NCBI RefSeq assembly: GCF_000741205.1
Contig: NZ_JGYW01000003.1
Coordinates: 124,001 to 188,000 of the forward strand
Reading direction: 5' to 3'
Length of the DNA stretch: 64,000 nt
Source: Bifidobacterium gallicum DSM 20093 = LMG 11596
GTDB lineage: Bacteria; Actinomycetota; Actinomycetes; Actinomycetales; Bifidobacteriaceae
Shown here: positions 1 through 8,525 of the stretch, piece after piece
How the letters are laid out: each line of letters begins with the position of its first letter
Position numbering within the stretch: position 1 is the stretch's first letter
The notes under the pieces: model-generated
Database searches by the model: none
The model's input: only the letters and a program-made list of their open reading frames with translations
Told to the model about the DNA's origin: nothing
Program-made: the position numbers and the translations under genes

Positions 1-532
1 GCGCGCGCAAATGCTGCATGCGTTCCGCATGTTTGCGCGGCAGGAACCCTTCATAACAGAACCGGTCGGTTGGCAACCCCGACAACGCGAGCGCGTCGAG
101 CACGGCCGACGGTCCCGGAGCACAGGTTACGGGCAGGTTGCGTTCAATCGCGCGCCGCACGATCGCAAGTCCTGGATCATTGATCGTTGGCATGCCCGCG
201 TCCGACACGACGACCACGGTGGCTCCGGCCGCCACTTCGTCGAGCAGCATGTCGGCTTTGCCGCGCTCATTGTGGTCATGATTGGCCACCACGCGCCCGC
301 CCACGTGCACGCCAAGCCGGTTGGCCAGCGCGTAGAGCCGTCGCGTGTCTTCCGCGGCCACAATGTCGGCCTGTTCCAGCAGCGTCACGAGCCTGGCCGA
401 CGCGTCCGCCGTGTTGCCGATCGGCGTCGCCGCCAGTACAACGGTGCCTTTGGGCACGAGCGGTGCCGCATTGTGATGCTTCAGGAATTCGTCTGCCTGC
501 TCAACTTGCGCTTCATCCATACGTTCCAACAT
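1..532 (-). CDS. rsmI: 16S rRNA 2'-O-methyltransferase RsmI (3' end outside window)
   Basis: Family role: transfers a methyl group from SAM to the 2'-OH of C1402 in 16S rRNA, tuning the ribosomal P site. Reading the minus strand, the N-terminal part shows GTVVLAATPIGNTADAS followed by LLEQADIVAAEDTRR, the RsmI signature, then VVSDAGMPTINDPG and a CAPGPSAVLDALALSGLP segment typical of the family. Only about 177 residues are present because the gene runs off the left edge. The start is not fixed: ATG codons at 553, 550, 532 and 520 are in frame and none has a strong ribosome site; 532 is a compromise. It is divergent from the mannosyltransferase gene, a pairing also known in other Actinobacteria such as mycobacteria. 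The family call is secure. Confidence 0.9.
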   Translation of the reverse strand, partial: MLERMDEAQVEQADEFLKHHNAAPLVPKGTVVLAATPIGNTADASARLVTLLEQADIVAAEDTRRLYALANRLGVHVGGRVVANHDHNERGKADMLLDEVAAGATVVVVSDAGMPTINDPGLAIVRRAIERNLPVTCAPGPSAVLDALALSGLPTDRFCYEGFLPRKHAERMQHLRA

Positions 533-621
533 ACCAACCGTGCCGTGCATCATCTCGCCGTGCGTGCGCCAGAGTAGCGTAGTGTCCACTCGCCGGTTCG
601 GGTTTGGACAGAAAGGACATG

Positions 622-2289
622 ATGATTACTGCAGCCCACGCGCGTCACACCGCGGCTTCGCATCGCCCGACGAAACTTCCACGCCATTGGGGGCTGTCCG
701 ACGCCGCATGGAACTGGCTGTTGACGCTGCTTGTGGGCCTTGTGGCCGCGGTGTTGCGCCTGTTCCGGCTCGACCAGCCACGTGCTGTGGTGTTTGACGA
801 AACGTACTATGTTAAGGACGCGTGGGCCATGCTCAACACGGGCGTGGAACGCGACTGGCCGAGCAAGCTTGCTGTTGGCAACAAGCTGGTGCCGATCAAT
901 GAGCTGTTCGCTTCAGGCGACACGGATCATTGGCTACAATCGGCTGAATATGTGGTGCATCCACCCATGGGCAAATGGTTTATCGCCTGGGGGTTGAAGC
1001 TGTTTGGAGGCGCGGCGAATCCGGCGGCATGGCGGGCATCTGTGGCGATAGCGGGAATAATTGGAGTCATCTTGTTGACGCGGCTGACGTTGCGGCTGTT
1101 TCATAACACGAGCGTGGCTGTGCTGGCGGGACTGCTGATGGCCGTGGACGGCGTGGGCATTGTGATGGCGCGCACGGGCCTGCTTGACAATTTCATCATG
1201 GTGCTTGCGCTCGCAGCGTTCCTGTTGCTCGTGATTCACCGGGACCATGCGCGGGCGAAACTCGAACAGGCCTACGCACTGGACGCGGCCGATCCGGACG
1301 CAAGTTGGATGCCGGCCTGGCAGAGCCGCAAACAACGCAAAGCGGGCGTGCAGCCGCGCATGGTGCTCAACGCGGCCGGACCGGTCGTGGCGTTCTCGTG
1401 GGCGCGCGTCGGGGCTGTTGTGCTGCTGGGTCTGGCGACGGGCGTGAAGTGGTCGGGCACGTATCTGTTCGCCGTGTTCTGTGTGATCAGTGTGTGCTGG
1501 GACGCGTGGAATCGGCGTGAAGTCGGATACAGGCCGTGGTTCCGGTTCGGCATGCTGCGCGACGGCATTATATCGGCGCTCTATATGGTGCCGCTGTATG
1601 GGCTGACATATCTGCTTGACTGGATCACGTGGTTCACGCACTCGGATTCCTACATGCACGACTGGGCGTTGAGCCACCCAGGTGAGGGATGGCAGTGGCT
1701 GCCGCCCACGTTGCGTTCGTTTGTGGCCTACCATCAGCAAATGTGGGATTTTCACACGCATCTGGATGCGCCGCATGATTACAAAGCGAACCCGCTGACG
1801 TGGCCGTTGCAGATCCGGCCGACGAGTTTTTATTGGGAAAAACCGAGCGGGCATCCGGGCCTGTGCGCTCTGGCGCCCAATTCGCAGTGCGTGGAGGCCA
1901 TCACGTCGCTGGGCAATCCGCTGATCTGGTGGGTGGGGTCGTTGTGCACCGTGTTGGCGATCGGCATCGCGATTGTCAAACATGGTGATTGGCGCATTTG
2001 GGCCGTGTTGGCCGGTTTCCTGGGCGGTTGGCTGCCGTGGGTGCAATATTTGAACCGCACGACGTTCACGTTCTATTCAATCGTGCTGCTGCCATGGATT
2101 GTGCTCGCGATTGCGTATGTGGCCAATGAGCTGCGGTTGTGCTGCTCACGCAGCACCTGGCTCGTGGCCTGGTGGGCCGTCGTCATTGTGGCAACGCTGG
2201 TTTCCGCGTTCTTCTACCCGATCTGGACGGCCATGCCCGTGCCATATGAATTCTGGCGAGCGCACATGTGGCTGAACTCGTGGATCTGA
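622..2289 (+). CDS. Dolichyl/polyprenyl-phosphate-mannose--protein mannosyltransferase (GT39, PMT)
   Basis: An integral membrane glycosyltransferase that moves mannose from polyprenyl-phosphate-mannose to Ser/Thr of secreted proteins. After the first helix it carries the PMT signature VVFDETYYVKDAWAML, in which the Asp-Glu pair forms the catalytic site. Downstream are YVVHPPMGKW, the GIVMARTGLLDNFIM loop, and a series of about ten hydrophobic segments ending near ALVSAFFYPIWTAMPVPYEFW, as in actinobacterial PMT proteins (usual length 510-560). The start is ambiguous: AAAGGA lies 1 nt before ATG 619 and 4 nt before ATG 622, and TTG 604 is also in frame; 622 has the better spacing and gives 555 residues. 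A ribosome-associated methyltransferase gene lies divergently upstream, and no terminator hairpin is obvious downstream. Substrate proteins cannot be read from the sequence. Confidence 0.9.
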   Translation: MITAAHARHTAASHRPTKLPRHWGLSDAAWNWLLTLLVGLVAAVLRLFRLDQPRAVVFDETYYVKDAWAMLNTGVERDWPSKLAVGNKLVPINELFASGDTDHWLQSAEYVVHPPMGKWFIAWGLKLFGGAANPAAWRASVAIAGIIGVILLTRLTLRLFHNTSVAVLAGLLMAVDGVGIVMARTGLLDNFIMVLALAAFLLLVIHRDHARAKLEQAYALDAADPDASWMPAWQSRKQRKAGVQPRMVLNAAGPVVAFSWARVGAVVLLGLATGVKWSGTYLFAVFCVISVCWDAWNRREVGYRPWFRFGMLRDGIISALYMVPLYGLTYLLDWITWFTHSDSYMHDWALSHPGEGWQWLPPTLRSFVAYHQQMWDFHTHLDAPHDYKANPLTWPLQIRPTSFYWEKPSGHPGLCALAPNSQCVEAITSLGNPLIWWVGSLCTVLAIGIAIVKHGDWRIWAVLAGFLGGWLPWVQYLNRTTFTFYSIVLLPWIVLAIAYVANELRLCCSRSTWLVAWWAVVIVATLVSAFFYPIWTAMPVPYEFWRAHMWLNSWI

Positions 2290-2385
2290 AGCTGGTTCTG
2301 AAGCTGGATTGTGACGCTGGATCGAGAAGCCGGATTGGAAAGCTGGGCCGGGAAGCCGAATCGGGAAGTCAAGACCGCACGCTGA

Positions 2386-2583
2386 CCTTCCTCAACTGCC
2401 GATGTCGCGGCTCGCATGGGCAATACTCCACAGCAAGTGAGCGTGTATCGCGACAAGCTCATCAAGAATGGCGTCATCACCCCTACAGAATGGGGATTTG
2501 TCGACTTCAAGATTCCGTATTTGCGCGATTACCTGCGGGAACATAGCGAACATATCGCCTACCACATGCATGCAAGGGAGTAG
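2386..2583 (+). pseudogene. C-terminal remnant of an ATPase-family (AAA, winged-helix tail) gene
   Basis: A 65-codon open stretch preceded by an in-frame stop (2383-2385) encodes DVAARMGNTPQQVSVYRDK, then LIKNGVITPTEWGFVDFKIP and YLRDYLREHSEH before a stop. This matches the winged-helix end of ATP-binding proteins that are normally 350-450 residues long (pattern: helix-turn-helix, then a GxVxFxxPxxxDYL tail). No P-loop or other ATPase part is found between the mannosyltransferase gene and this point, so most of the gene is lost. The remaining 2290-2837 stretch shows no other gene. The family is recognised from this pattern only; a small functional peptide starting at ATG 2416 (55 residues) cannot be excluded but no ribosome site supports it. 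Confidence 0.55.
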
Positions 2584-2837
2584 CTCGCGCGCCACCGCCA
2601 TACGCGGCGCGTATGGAACCGACCTGGCCGATCAACGGCTCCCGCGCTCAGCACACGCATGGAACAGCGTGCGGCAACCTGTGTGCAGCGCACGGCGACC
2701 TATGGCCGCATTCGCCCGCAGCTGGTAGTGTGCAGGAGGAAGCATGAGGGCCGCGACCATTCGTCAAGCATTCGTCAAGCCGGTCTGATTGCATGGCCAG
2801 TTTCTTGGGCCAGAACAAGATTATGTAGAGGGACATC

Positions 2838-3629
2838 ATGGGATTCATCCATTTCATTGCCAACCTGCTCAAAGATCCGCGCAGCGCTATCGCCGGCTGG
2901 ATCACCATGGGAGTGGGGCCCACGCTGGGCTTCATTTTTCTGATTGTGTTCATTGAGACGGGTGTTGTGTTCTTCCCGTTCCTGCCCGGCGACTCGCTGC
3001 TGTTTGCGGCTGGTTTCTTCGCGGCCCCAGACGCCGTGACCGGCAAATCGGCGCTGCCGATCATGTTGCTGCTACCCGTGGTCTGGCTCGCCCCGATCAT
3101 TGGTGACCAGTGCAACTATTTTATTGGTCATTTCTTCGGCCGCCGCATTGTCGAGTCCGGCAAAGTCAAGGCGTTGACTCCCGAACGGCTCGCCAAAACC
3201 GAAGGCATGATTGAAAAATGGGGTCCGCTGGCCGTGTTCCTGGGCCGCTTCTTCCCGTTCATTCGCACGTTCATGCCGTTCATGTCCGGCATTTCCGGCA
3301 TGCGCTGGGCCCGGTTCACGCCGTTCTCCGTGCTGGGTGGCCTTGTGTGGTCCACGCTGTTCACGCTGCTCGGCTACTTCTTCGGCGGCATTCCGGCCGT
3401 GCAGGAACATTTCGAGCTCGTCATTGTAGCCATTCTTGTTATTTCTCTGATTCCGACCATCGTCGGCCTGTTCAAAGCCAAGTTCGGCCGTAAGAAGCCG
3501 GCTGCGCAAACTGATGACATTTCGAGCAACTCGATTACCGAAGCTCTCGAAAACCAGCTTGATGAATCCGTGGACCTCATGCATAGCGCTGAACAGCTGG
3601 ACTCCTCGGCGAATCAGTCATCGCGCTGA
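2838..3629 (+). CDS. DedA family (VTT/SNARE-associated) membrane protein
   Basis: DedA proteins are polytopic inner-membrane proteins implicated in lipid flipping (undecaprenyl phosphate or phosphatidylethanolamine) and membrane homeostasis. This one has the typical FLIVFIETGVVFFPFLPGD opening (residues 33-51), a charged loop with GRRIVESGKVKALTPERLAK, and the conserved FLGRFFPFIRTFMPFMSGIS segment (about residues 134-153), with Arg and Pro positions shared by the family. Two further hydrophobic spans follow, then a hydrophilic Ser/Gln/Glu-rich tail of about 50 residues that is longer than usual. ATG 2838 is supported by GAGGG five bases upstream. Length 263 fits. Its exact lipid substrate cannot be inferred here. 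Confidence 0.9.
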   Translation: MGFIHFIANLLKDPRSAIAGWITMGVGPTLGFIFLIVFIETGVVFFPFLPGDSLLFAAGFFAAPDAVTGKSALPIMLLLPVVWLAPIIGDQCNYFIGHFFGRRIVESGKVKALTPERLAKTEGMIEKWGPLAVFLGRFFPFIRTFMPFMSGISGMRWARFTPFSVLGGLVWSTLFTLLGYFFGGIPAVQEHFELVIVAILVISLIPTIVGLFKAKFGRKKPAAQTDDISSNSITEALENQLDESVDLMHSAEQLDSSANQSSR

Positions 3630-3678
3630 TTCCGATCGTTCCCAAAACCGTTGCGACACGGCGCTTTCGCACCTCGTG

Positions 3679-3707
3679 TTGCATTTGGCCATACCCAACG
3701 CTAGAGT
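3679..3707 (+). promoter_or_regulatory. Promoter for tRNA-Ala
   Basis: A TTGCAT -35-like box (3679-3684) and a TAGAGT -10-like box (3702-3707) are separated by exactly 17 bases. A transcript would begin near 3714, about 30 bases before the mature tRNA-Ala. Assigned by consensus match and position only. Confidence 0.5.
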
Positions 3708-3744
3708 GATGTGCGTTGTCGCGCGCAGCGTGACAACAGTCCAA

Positions 3745-3817
3745 GGGGCTGTAGCTCAGTTGGTAGAGCGCTTCGTTCGCATCGAAGAGGTCGTGGTTTC
3801 GATTACCATCAGCTCCA
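3745..3817 (+). tRNA. tRNA-Ala (anticodon CGC)
   Basis: Cloverleaf can be folded by eye: seven-base acceptor GGGGCTG with CAGCTCC, including the G3:U70 pair that is the alanine identity element; D arm GCTCAGTTGGTAGAGC; anticodon stem CTTCG/CGAAG with loop TTCGCAT, giving anticodon CGC (codon GCG); T arm with TTCGATT loop. Discriminator A at 3817. The CCA tail is not encoded. Confidence 0.95.
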
Positions 3818-4163
3818 CTTGGGCCGTTGCATTCATTCCACCGCAGCGGCCCATTTCTTTTTCTTCCCCTCCTTCTCGCACGCCGTCTCCGTCTCACCCT
3901 GTCTTAGCGCCGTCTCAGCTCCCGGACAGCCCAGCGCGATTTCATACCCCCTACTCAGGGCGTTCCGGCATGTGCGGCAACGGTTCCGTAAGTCTTATGA
4001 ATCGCAATCGTTTGAGCAGGTTCAGCGCGCTTCTCTCTGCCGGCGAACTTGTCGGCCGCGCGCACCGCAGCCCACCCCATGACACCCGTCACGCTTGGCG
4101 GCTGCTCCCATCCGGGTGCAATCCAGTAGAATGGCGCTCAGACGTTTTCAGAAAGGAGGGGAT
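3818..4163 (+). other. Intergenic stretch, no gene seen
   Basis: Between tRNA-Ala and the Gly-rich membrane protein there is a pyrimidine-rich start (TTTCTTTTTCTTCCCC near 3848-3864) that could serve as a transcription end for the tRNA, and no convincing reading frame or repeat. Confidence 0.5.
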
Positions 4164-5402
4164 ATGGGTAGGCCAGGTCAAGGAGGAGGCGGCGGCCATT
4201 CAGGCGGCGGCCACAGCGGCGGCTCGCGTTCAGGAGGAGGCCATCGCATCGGGGGTTCCGGCGGTCATCGCCCGGGTCAAGGCGGATTCGGCGGCGGCGC
4301 ATCGCGCGGATCATCCGGCGGCTTTGGCGCCGGCATGCCCCCACGCTCGCCGATGGGCGGCGGCATGCCCCCGCGCTCACCGTTCGGTGGTCTACCGCGG
4401 CGTCACAGCGTCCCTGTTATTGTTCCTATTCCTGTGGAGCGCAACCGTCGCTCGCAATACAATCCGCCACCACCAGGCTACGGGCCCGGTCCCGGCAGAC
4501 CAGCATCAGGCGGCAGTGGTTGCGGCAACCTCTTCGGTGGCTTGCTGGCGATGTTCGTGCTGTTGGTGTTGCTGCTGATCATCATTTCGTCGTGTGGTGG
4601 CTCATCGAGCCATTCGTCATCGTCGGGGTATTACAGCAACCAGGTGTCGAGCGCGAACACGAGCGGTGACATTCCGGCCAGCACGACTGACCGTGAAAAG
4701 GCGGATGCAGGCATTTCGTTTACGACGGATTGCATCACCGACCAGATTGGTTGGGTGTCGAATCCGACGGCCACGTGCAAGAACATGAAGGACTTCTATT
4801 CCAAGACAGGCCTTCAGCCGATGGTGCTGCTCAAGTCGTACGACTCGTCACTGAAAACGGATGACGAGAAATATGACTACGCGCAGCAGTACTACACCGA
4901 TCACATCACGAACGAAGGTTCGGTGTTGTATGTGTACTTCGCCGAACAGGACGAGGAAAATGACGTCGGTTACATGGCCCTGATCAACGGCAAGCAAGCC
5001 GGAGCCGTTATGGATGCCGAAGCGCGCGACATTTTCTGGGCATATCTGGATAGCTACTGGTATTCGGACATGGACATGGGTGACGTGCTGTCAACCACGT
5101 ACAACAACACGGCAAACCGCATCATGACGAAGACGACGACCAAAGCCGACATCATCAAGGCCGTGATCATCGGACTGATTGTGGTCATCGTTGTAGTGAG
5201 TGTGGTCATACTGGTCGTCAAGCTTGTCAAGGAGAAAAACCGCAGAGCTAAAGAAGAAGCGGAAGAAACCGAGCGCATTCTCAACACGCCGCTGCAAAAC
5301 GAGGCCGACCCGATGCTCGCGAAATACGAAACATCGTCCGAATCGCAGCCCGCAACCCAGCCGCCAGGAACTGACGGCACGGGTTCCGCAGGCCAGCAAT
5401 AG
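4164..5402 (+). CDS. Gly-rich N-terminus, TPM-like extracellular domain, single C-terminal membrane helix; partner of PspA
   Basis: ATG 4164 follows a very strong ribosome site (AAAGGAGGGG). The 412-residue product opens with about 80 residues rich in Gly, His, Arg and Ser, then a hydrophobic helix CGNLFGGLLAMFVLLVLLLI (about residue 112). A central domain with DFYSKTGLQPMVLLKSYDSS, a YYTDHITNEGSVLYVYFAEQ strand-loop and MALINGKQAGAVMD resembles TPM-type (Psb32/MOLO-1) domains; this comparison is from the motif pattern only. A second helix (AVIIGLIVVIVVVSVVILVV) and a basic, Glu-rich cytoplasmic tail follow. The pspA gene starts 98 bases downstream on the same strand, suggesting a membrane-stress pair in which this protein may recruit or signal to PspA. 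That link is inference from neighbourhood. Confidence 0.7.
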   Translation: MGRPGQGGGGGHSGGGHSGGSRSGGGHRIGGSGGHRPGQGGFGGGASRGSSGGFGAGMPPRSPMGGGMPPRSPFGGLPRRHSVPVIVPIPVERNRRSQYNPPPPGYGPGPGRPASGGSGCGNLFGGLLAMFVLLVLLLIIISSCGGSSSHSSSSGYYSNQVSSANTSGDIPASTTDREKADAGISFTTDCITDQIGWVSNPTATCKNMKDFYSKTGLQPMVLLKSYDSSLKTDDEKYDYAQQYYTDHITNEGSVLYVYFAEQDEENDVGYMALINGKQAGAVMDAEARDIFWAYLDSYWYSDMDMGDVLSTTYNNTANRIMTKTTTKADIIKAVIIGLIVVIVVVSVVILVVKLVKEKNRRAKEEAEETERILNTPLQNEADPMLAKYETSSESQPATQPPGTDGTGSAGQQ

Positions 5403-5500
5403 GGTTGACTTGCCAACATGAACGTACCAATCAAGCAATAAACAAGACTTGCCAACCCGAGTAAAGAAATCGGAGCGGCACCAACAGAAAGAAGGCAACC

Positions 5501-6178
5501 ATGGGAATCCTCCAGCGTTTCTCGGACATCATGCGCAGCAACATCAACGCGCTGCTCGACAAGGCCGAAGATCCGGCCAAGCTCGTCGACCAGATGCTGC
5601 TTGACCTGCGCAAGGATCTTGCCGAGGTCAAGAAGGAAACCGCGGGCGTCATGGCCGACGCAACGCGTGCCAAGCGTGATCTGGATGCCTGCGACCAGGA
5701 AATCGCACGCTACGACAAGGCTGCACGCGCCGCGCTGCAGGCCGGCAATGAAGGTGACGCACGCGCGCTGCTTGCCAAGAAAGTGGCGCTGCAGGAATCA
5801 CGCGAATCGCTGGCCAAAGTCTACGACATGAGCGAAGCCAACGCCAAGAAGATGCGCGAGATGCACGACAAGCTCGTCAGCGATATCAACTCGCTCGAAA
5901 CGCGCCGCAGCACAATCAAGGCGAAGGTGGCGGCAGCCAAGGCGCAGCAGCACATGAACGACATCACGAGCGGCGGCGACCGTGCGCGCTCGTCGATGGA
6001 GGCCTTCGACCGCATGGAAGACAAGGCCGACAAGATGCTCGACCAGGCTCAGGCCGCGTCGGAACTCAACGGCCAGAACGACCCGCAGTCCGATCTGGCA
6101 GACAAGTATCTGTCTGGCGCCAACTCGCCGTCCGTTGACGACGAACTCGCCCAGCTGAAAGCCTCCATGGGCATGTAA
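5501..6178 (+). CDS. pspA: PspA/IM30 family protein
   Basis: Peripheral membrane protein of the ESCRT-III-like PspA/Vipp1 family that coats and repairs stressed membranes. It opens with MGILQRFSDIMRSNINALLD and AEDPAKLVDQMLLDL, the family N-terminal amphipathic helix and first coiled coil, then long heptad-rich helices through about residue 180 (for example VALQESRESLAKVYDMSEAN and SLETRRSTIKAKVAAAKAQ), and ends with a DDELAQLKASMGM tail typical of actinobacterial members. Length 225 is normal. ATG 5501 has AGAAAGAAGG upstream. It follows the TPM-like membrane protein gene in the same direction and is closed by a strong terminator, so the two probably form one unit. Confidence 0.93.
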   Translation: MGILQRFSDIMRSNINALLDKAEDPAKLVDQMLLDLRKDLAEVKKETAGVMADATRAKRDLDACDQEIARYDKAARAALQAGNEGDARALLAKKVALQESRESLAKVYDMSEANAKKMREMHDKLVSDINSLETRRSTIKAKVAAAKAQQHMNDITSGGDRARSSMEAFDRMEDKADKMLDQAQAASELNGQNDPQSDLADKYLSGANSPSVDDELAQLKASMGM

Positions 6179-6243
6179 ACCCGGCTCTGCAGCTTGCTGA
6201 AGCTTGCTCAAGCTAACCGAAGCTCGCTGCAGACCAAAGCAAG

Positions 6244-6284
6244 GGGCGGCCCCGCATGTAATACACATGCGTGGCCGCCCTTTT
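6244..6284 (+). terminator. Rho-independent terminator after pspA
   Basis: GGGCGGCC (6244-6251) pairs with GGCCGCCC (6273-6280), with an inner GCATGT/ACATGC stem, followed by TTTT. It closes the pspA unit and may also stop leftward transcription from the facing genes. Confidence 0.88.
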
Positions 6285-6354
6285 ATTATGCCTTTCTTAT
6301 ATCTGCTCTTAGCTGTGTCCGGCGTCTTGCCGGGCTACGTAGCGTTACGCTCGA

Positions 6355-6657
6355 TCAGCGGTATTGCATGCCGCCGTCCACAATGACGGTCTGACCGGTG
6401 ACGTAATCGGCGTTGTCGCTCGCGAGGAACGAGACGACACCAGCCACATCGGCCGGCACTTCGCAACGGCCGAGCGCGATCGTGCTTACCATGTCTTTGA
6501 AGTTTTGGCCAATCGGCTTGCCGTTGAGGTTGTGCATTTGCTCGTCAATGTACGTCCACATCGGCGTGTCCACGATGCCTGGCGCATAGCCGTTGACCGT
6601 GATGTGATGCGGGGCAAGCTCTTGGGCGGCCGCCTGCGTAAGGCCACGCACGGCGTT
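6355..6657 (-). pseudogene. C-terminal stump of a short-chain dehydrogenase (diacetyl/acetoin reductase type)
   Basis: The last 100 residues of an SDR of the diacetyl reductase (butanediol dehydrogenase) group are intact: NAVRGLTQAAAQELAPHHIT, VNGYAPGIVDTPMW, then a DVAGVVSFLASDNADYVTGQ segment and TVIVDGGMQYR at the end. A full enzyme has about 256 residues. The break falls exactly after the catalytic YxxxK position, so the Rossmann nucleotide-binding half and the catalytic Ser-Tyr-Lys are missing; the sequence further upstream on the minus strand shows no SDR similarity. It cannot be an active reductase. The stump sits in a small region that also holds a TnpB element, an orphan HTH gene and a HAD gene, so deletion at a past insertion site is a reasonable inference. 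Confidence 0.8.
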
Positions 6658-6781
6658 GCCCTCCAGCATACGCGCTGTTGCGAGCGCTACGCCACACGGC
6701 CTACGGCGCACACAATCTGCAGGCATAGTTGTCCATGACCGTCACGGTTGCTCGTTACGCGTGTTCGTTACGCGCAACCCC

Positions 6782-7468
6782 TTACGCTTGCATTGCCGAC
6801 AAGCGTTCACGCACGAAGGATTCAAGCAGTTCCGGCGTCACGTTCGCATAGCCGTTGATTGAGGCGAACTGCGGACCGTCGCTGTTGTCGGCCTGGATAT
6901 ATCCCGTTTGCGCAACCGTTGTTGCCCCGCTGGCTGCGGCCGACGTCAGCCCGCTGATCGAGTCTTCCATGGCCACGCACAACGCCATGTGCTCACGCGC
7001 GATGCCGAGTTTGGACGCCGCCAGCAGGTACGGGGCCGGATCGGGTTTCTTGGCCACGTCGTCATCGCCGCACACGTATCCCGCAAACGCTCCGGCAGGT
7101 GCTTGCGCAATCAGGTTTTCGGCCATCTGCCGCGGCGAGGTCGTCACGAGCACGTTCGGCACGCCCGCGTCACGCAACAGTTCCAGCAGGCGCTCAACTC
7201 CGGGAAACCAAGGAATCCGCTCACGTTCAGCTTCAATCACGTGCGTGATCATCAGATGACTTATTTCATTTATGCTCAGCGGGCATCCGTGTTCGACCAT
7301 GCGTGCCGCCACCTCGGGTACTGGTGTGCCAGATCCTTGCCAGGCCAACGCTTCATCCCAATAGCCGCCATACTGTTGGGCGATGCGCATCTCGCCTTCA
7401 TGCCAATACGGTTCGGAATCGATGAGCGTGCCATCCATATCCCAAAACACGGCTTTGAGCAATTCCAT
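6782..7468 (-). CDS. HAD family hydrolase (beta-phosphoglucomutase/phosphatase-like)
   Basis: A cytoplasmic phosphatase or phosphomutase of HAD subfamily I. Motif I is VFWDMDGTLIDSE (the two Asp near residue 10), motif II is LVTTSPRQ, motif III is a Lys in DDDVAKKPDPAPYLLAA, and motif IV is VAMEDSISGLTSAAASG. The helical cap between residues 20 and 85 is of the phosphoglucomutase/DOG-phosphatase type. ATG 7468 follows GGAGGT on the minus strand and gives 228 residues, the usual size. The substrate (sugar phosphate or nucleotide) cannot be named. It stands alone between a broken SDR gene and an HTH gene, both on the same strand. Confidence 0.88.
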   Translation of the reverse strand: MELLKAVFWDMDGTLIDSEPYWHEGEMRIAQQYGGYWDEALAWQGSGTPVPEVAARMVEHGCPLSINEISHLMITHVIEAERERIPWFPGVERLLELLRDAGVPNVLVTTSPRQMAENLIAQAPAGAFAGYVCGDDDVAKKPDPAPYLLAASKLGIAREHMALCVAMEDSISGLTSAAASGATTVAQTGYIQADNSDGPQFASINGYANVTPELLESFVRERLSAMQA

Positions 7469-7547
7469 GCGCGTCACACCTCCAGCTTGCCGATGCCATG
7501 AAGCATGGCAGAAATACAAAAAAGTCAGAACCACCCTACAACGCAGC

Positions 7548-7578
7548 GCAGCCACGGTCCGTACGGAACCGTGGCTGC
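7548..7578 (-). terminator. Inverted repeat downstream of the HTH gene
   Basis: An 11-base stem (GCAGCCACGGT, 7548-7558, with 7568-7578) around a short loop lies just after the HTH gene stop in its reading direction. A T-rich run on that strand appears only about 25 bases later, so termination efficiency is uncertain. Confidence 0.5.
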
Positions 7579-7599
7579 ATAACAATGGCCAGATACAGA

Positions 7600-7875
7600 T
7601 CAGCTTTCGAGCACGAGGTCTTCCATCTCGGCCTGCTGCACTGCGGCTTGCTTCCAGCGCGAAATGCAACGCTCCACGCGCTTGTAACCGATGATCTTGG
7701 GATCCAAGCCTGCCTCACGGAAGATTTCCGCGGGGGACTCACCGGCATTGTAGCGACGCATGCAATCGTCGCGGAATGCCGCCGAATAGGAGATGCGTGT
7801 CTGGGTGACCGAATCAACGGCCTTCAACGACCACAGATACTTGCGTGTTTTCGCATTAAATGCTCCGCCTGCCAT
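7600..7875 (-). CDS. Small helix-turn-helix domain protein (orphan)
   Basis: A 91-residue protein starting at ATG 7875 with AAGAGGT five bases upstream. It contains RISYSAAFRDDCMRRYNAGE, then SPAEIFREAGLDPKIIGYKR and VERCISRWK, the pattern of a transposase-like helix-turn-helix family (F/Y-T/S-xEF, a GxSPxEIFxxxGxDxxxIGxKR core) seen mostly in Firmicutes mobile or regulatory proteins. No integrase core follows, so it is not a complete transposase. It has no operon partner and lies next to a TnpB element and a broken gene, which suggests acquired DNA. Whether it is a regulator or a leftover is open. Confidence 0.6.
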   Translation of the reverse strand: MAGGAFNAKTRKYLWSLKAVDSVTQTRISYSAAFRDDCMRRYNAGESPAEIFREAGLDPKIIGYKRVERCISRWKQAAVQQAEMEDLVLES

Positions 7876-8525
7876 AACAAACCTCTTGACCTGAAAAAAA
7901 GTAATTGCTAAAGACGGGGTTCTCTCAACCCTTGGTGATGGCATCTATCGTAAAACGTTCGGGGGTGTTGTTCCTACGGCAAAAGATGTCGATTAGACTT
8001 GCATTCAGAATATGACTGGTTTATACTACGCGCTAAAACTGCACACATTATCATTGTAACATCGCATGTTTCAAGCGCATCTGACCAATAACCTACACTG
8101 AAAAACCGTTCAAAACACTGATGTTTGACCTCAGCGCAATGTTCGGCATCTCAACATATGGGCATAACATGCACAGCGCAAGCAATACCACGGGGGTATC
8201 CAGACAACCCGAAACCAACACCCCCGCCAACAACGTTGGAATGGCAATGCCCCCTTACGTTGCGGGCGGCAACCCATGCTGACATGCGAGGACTCGATGA
8301 ACACATATGCGAGCGGTTGTGTCAAGAACGATCCGGCACCCAGTCACATCGCCCAATCCACCACCCCACTCACTGCATTCACTGCCAAACAACCGTCACC
8401 GGATAGCTGGTCAAACGACACTCTGCCGCATCAGGTGTGATGTGCCTAGCGCTGGCCTAGCGTTGCGCCTGGGCTTGGCGCCGGATCCGTCACTCAGCCG
8501 GGTTCCCGGCAACATTCTTCACGGC
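7876..8525. other. Intergenic stretch before the TnpB element
   Basis: About 650 bases that are clearly more AT-rich in 7950-8120 than the surroundings. No reading frame here has a plausible ribosome site together with protein-like composition. The AT-rich part probably contains the promoter of the HTH gene on the minus strand. Confidence 0.4.

Noticed and set aside
8125-8406. 93-codon open frame left of the TnpB-only element
   Set aside because: Pro/His/Thr/Cys-rich, no ribosome site, no motif; considered non-coding.
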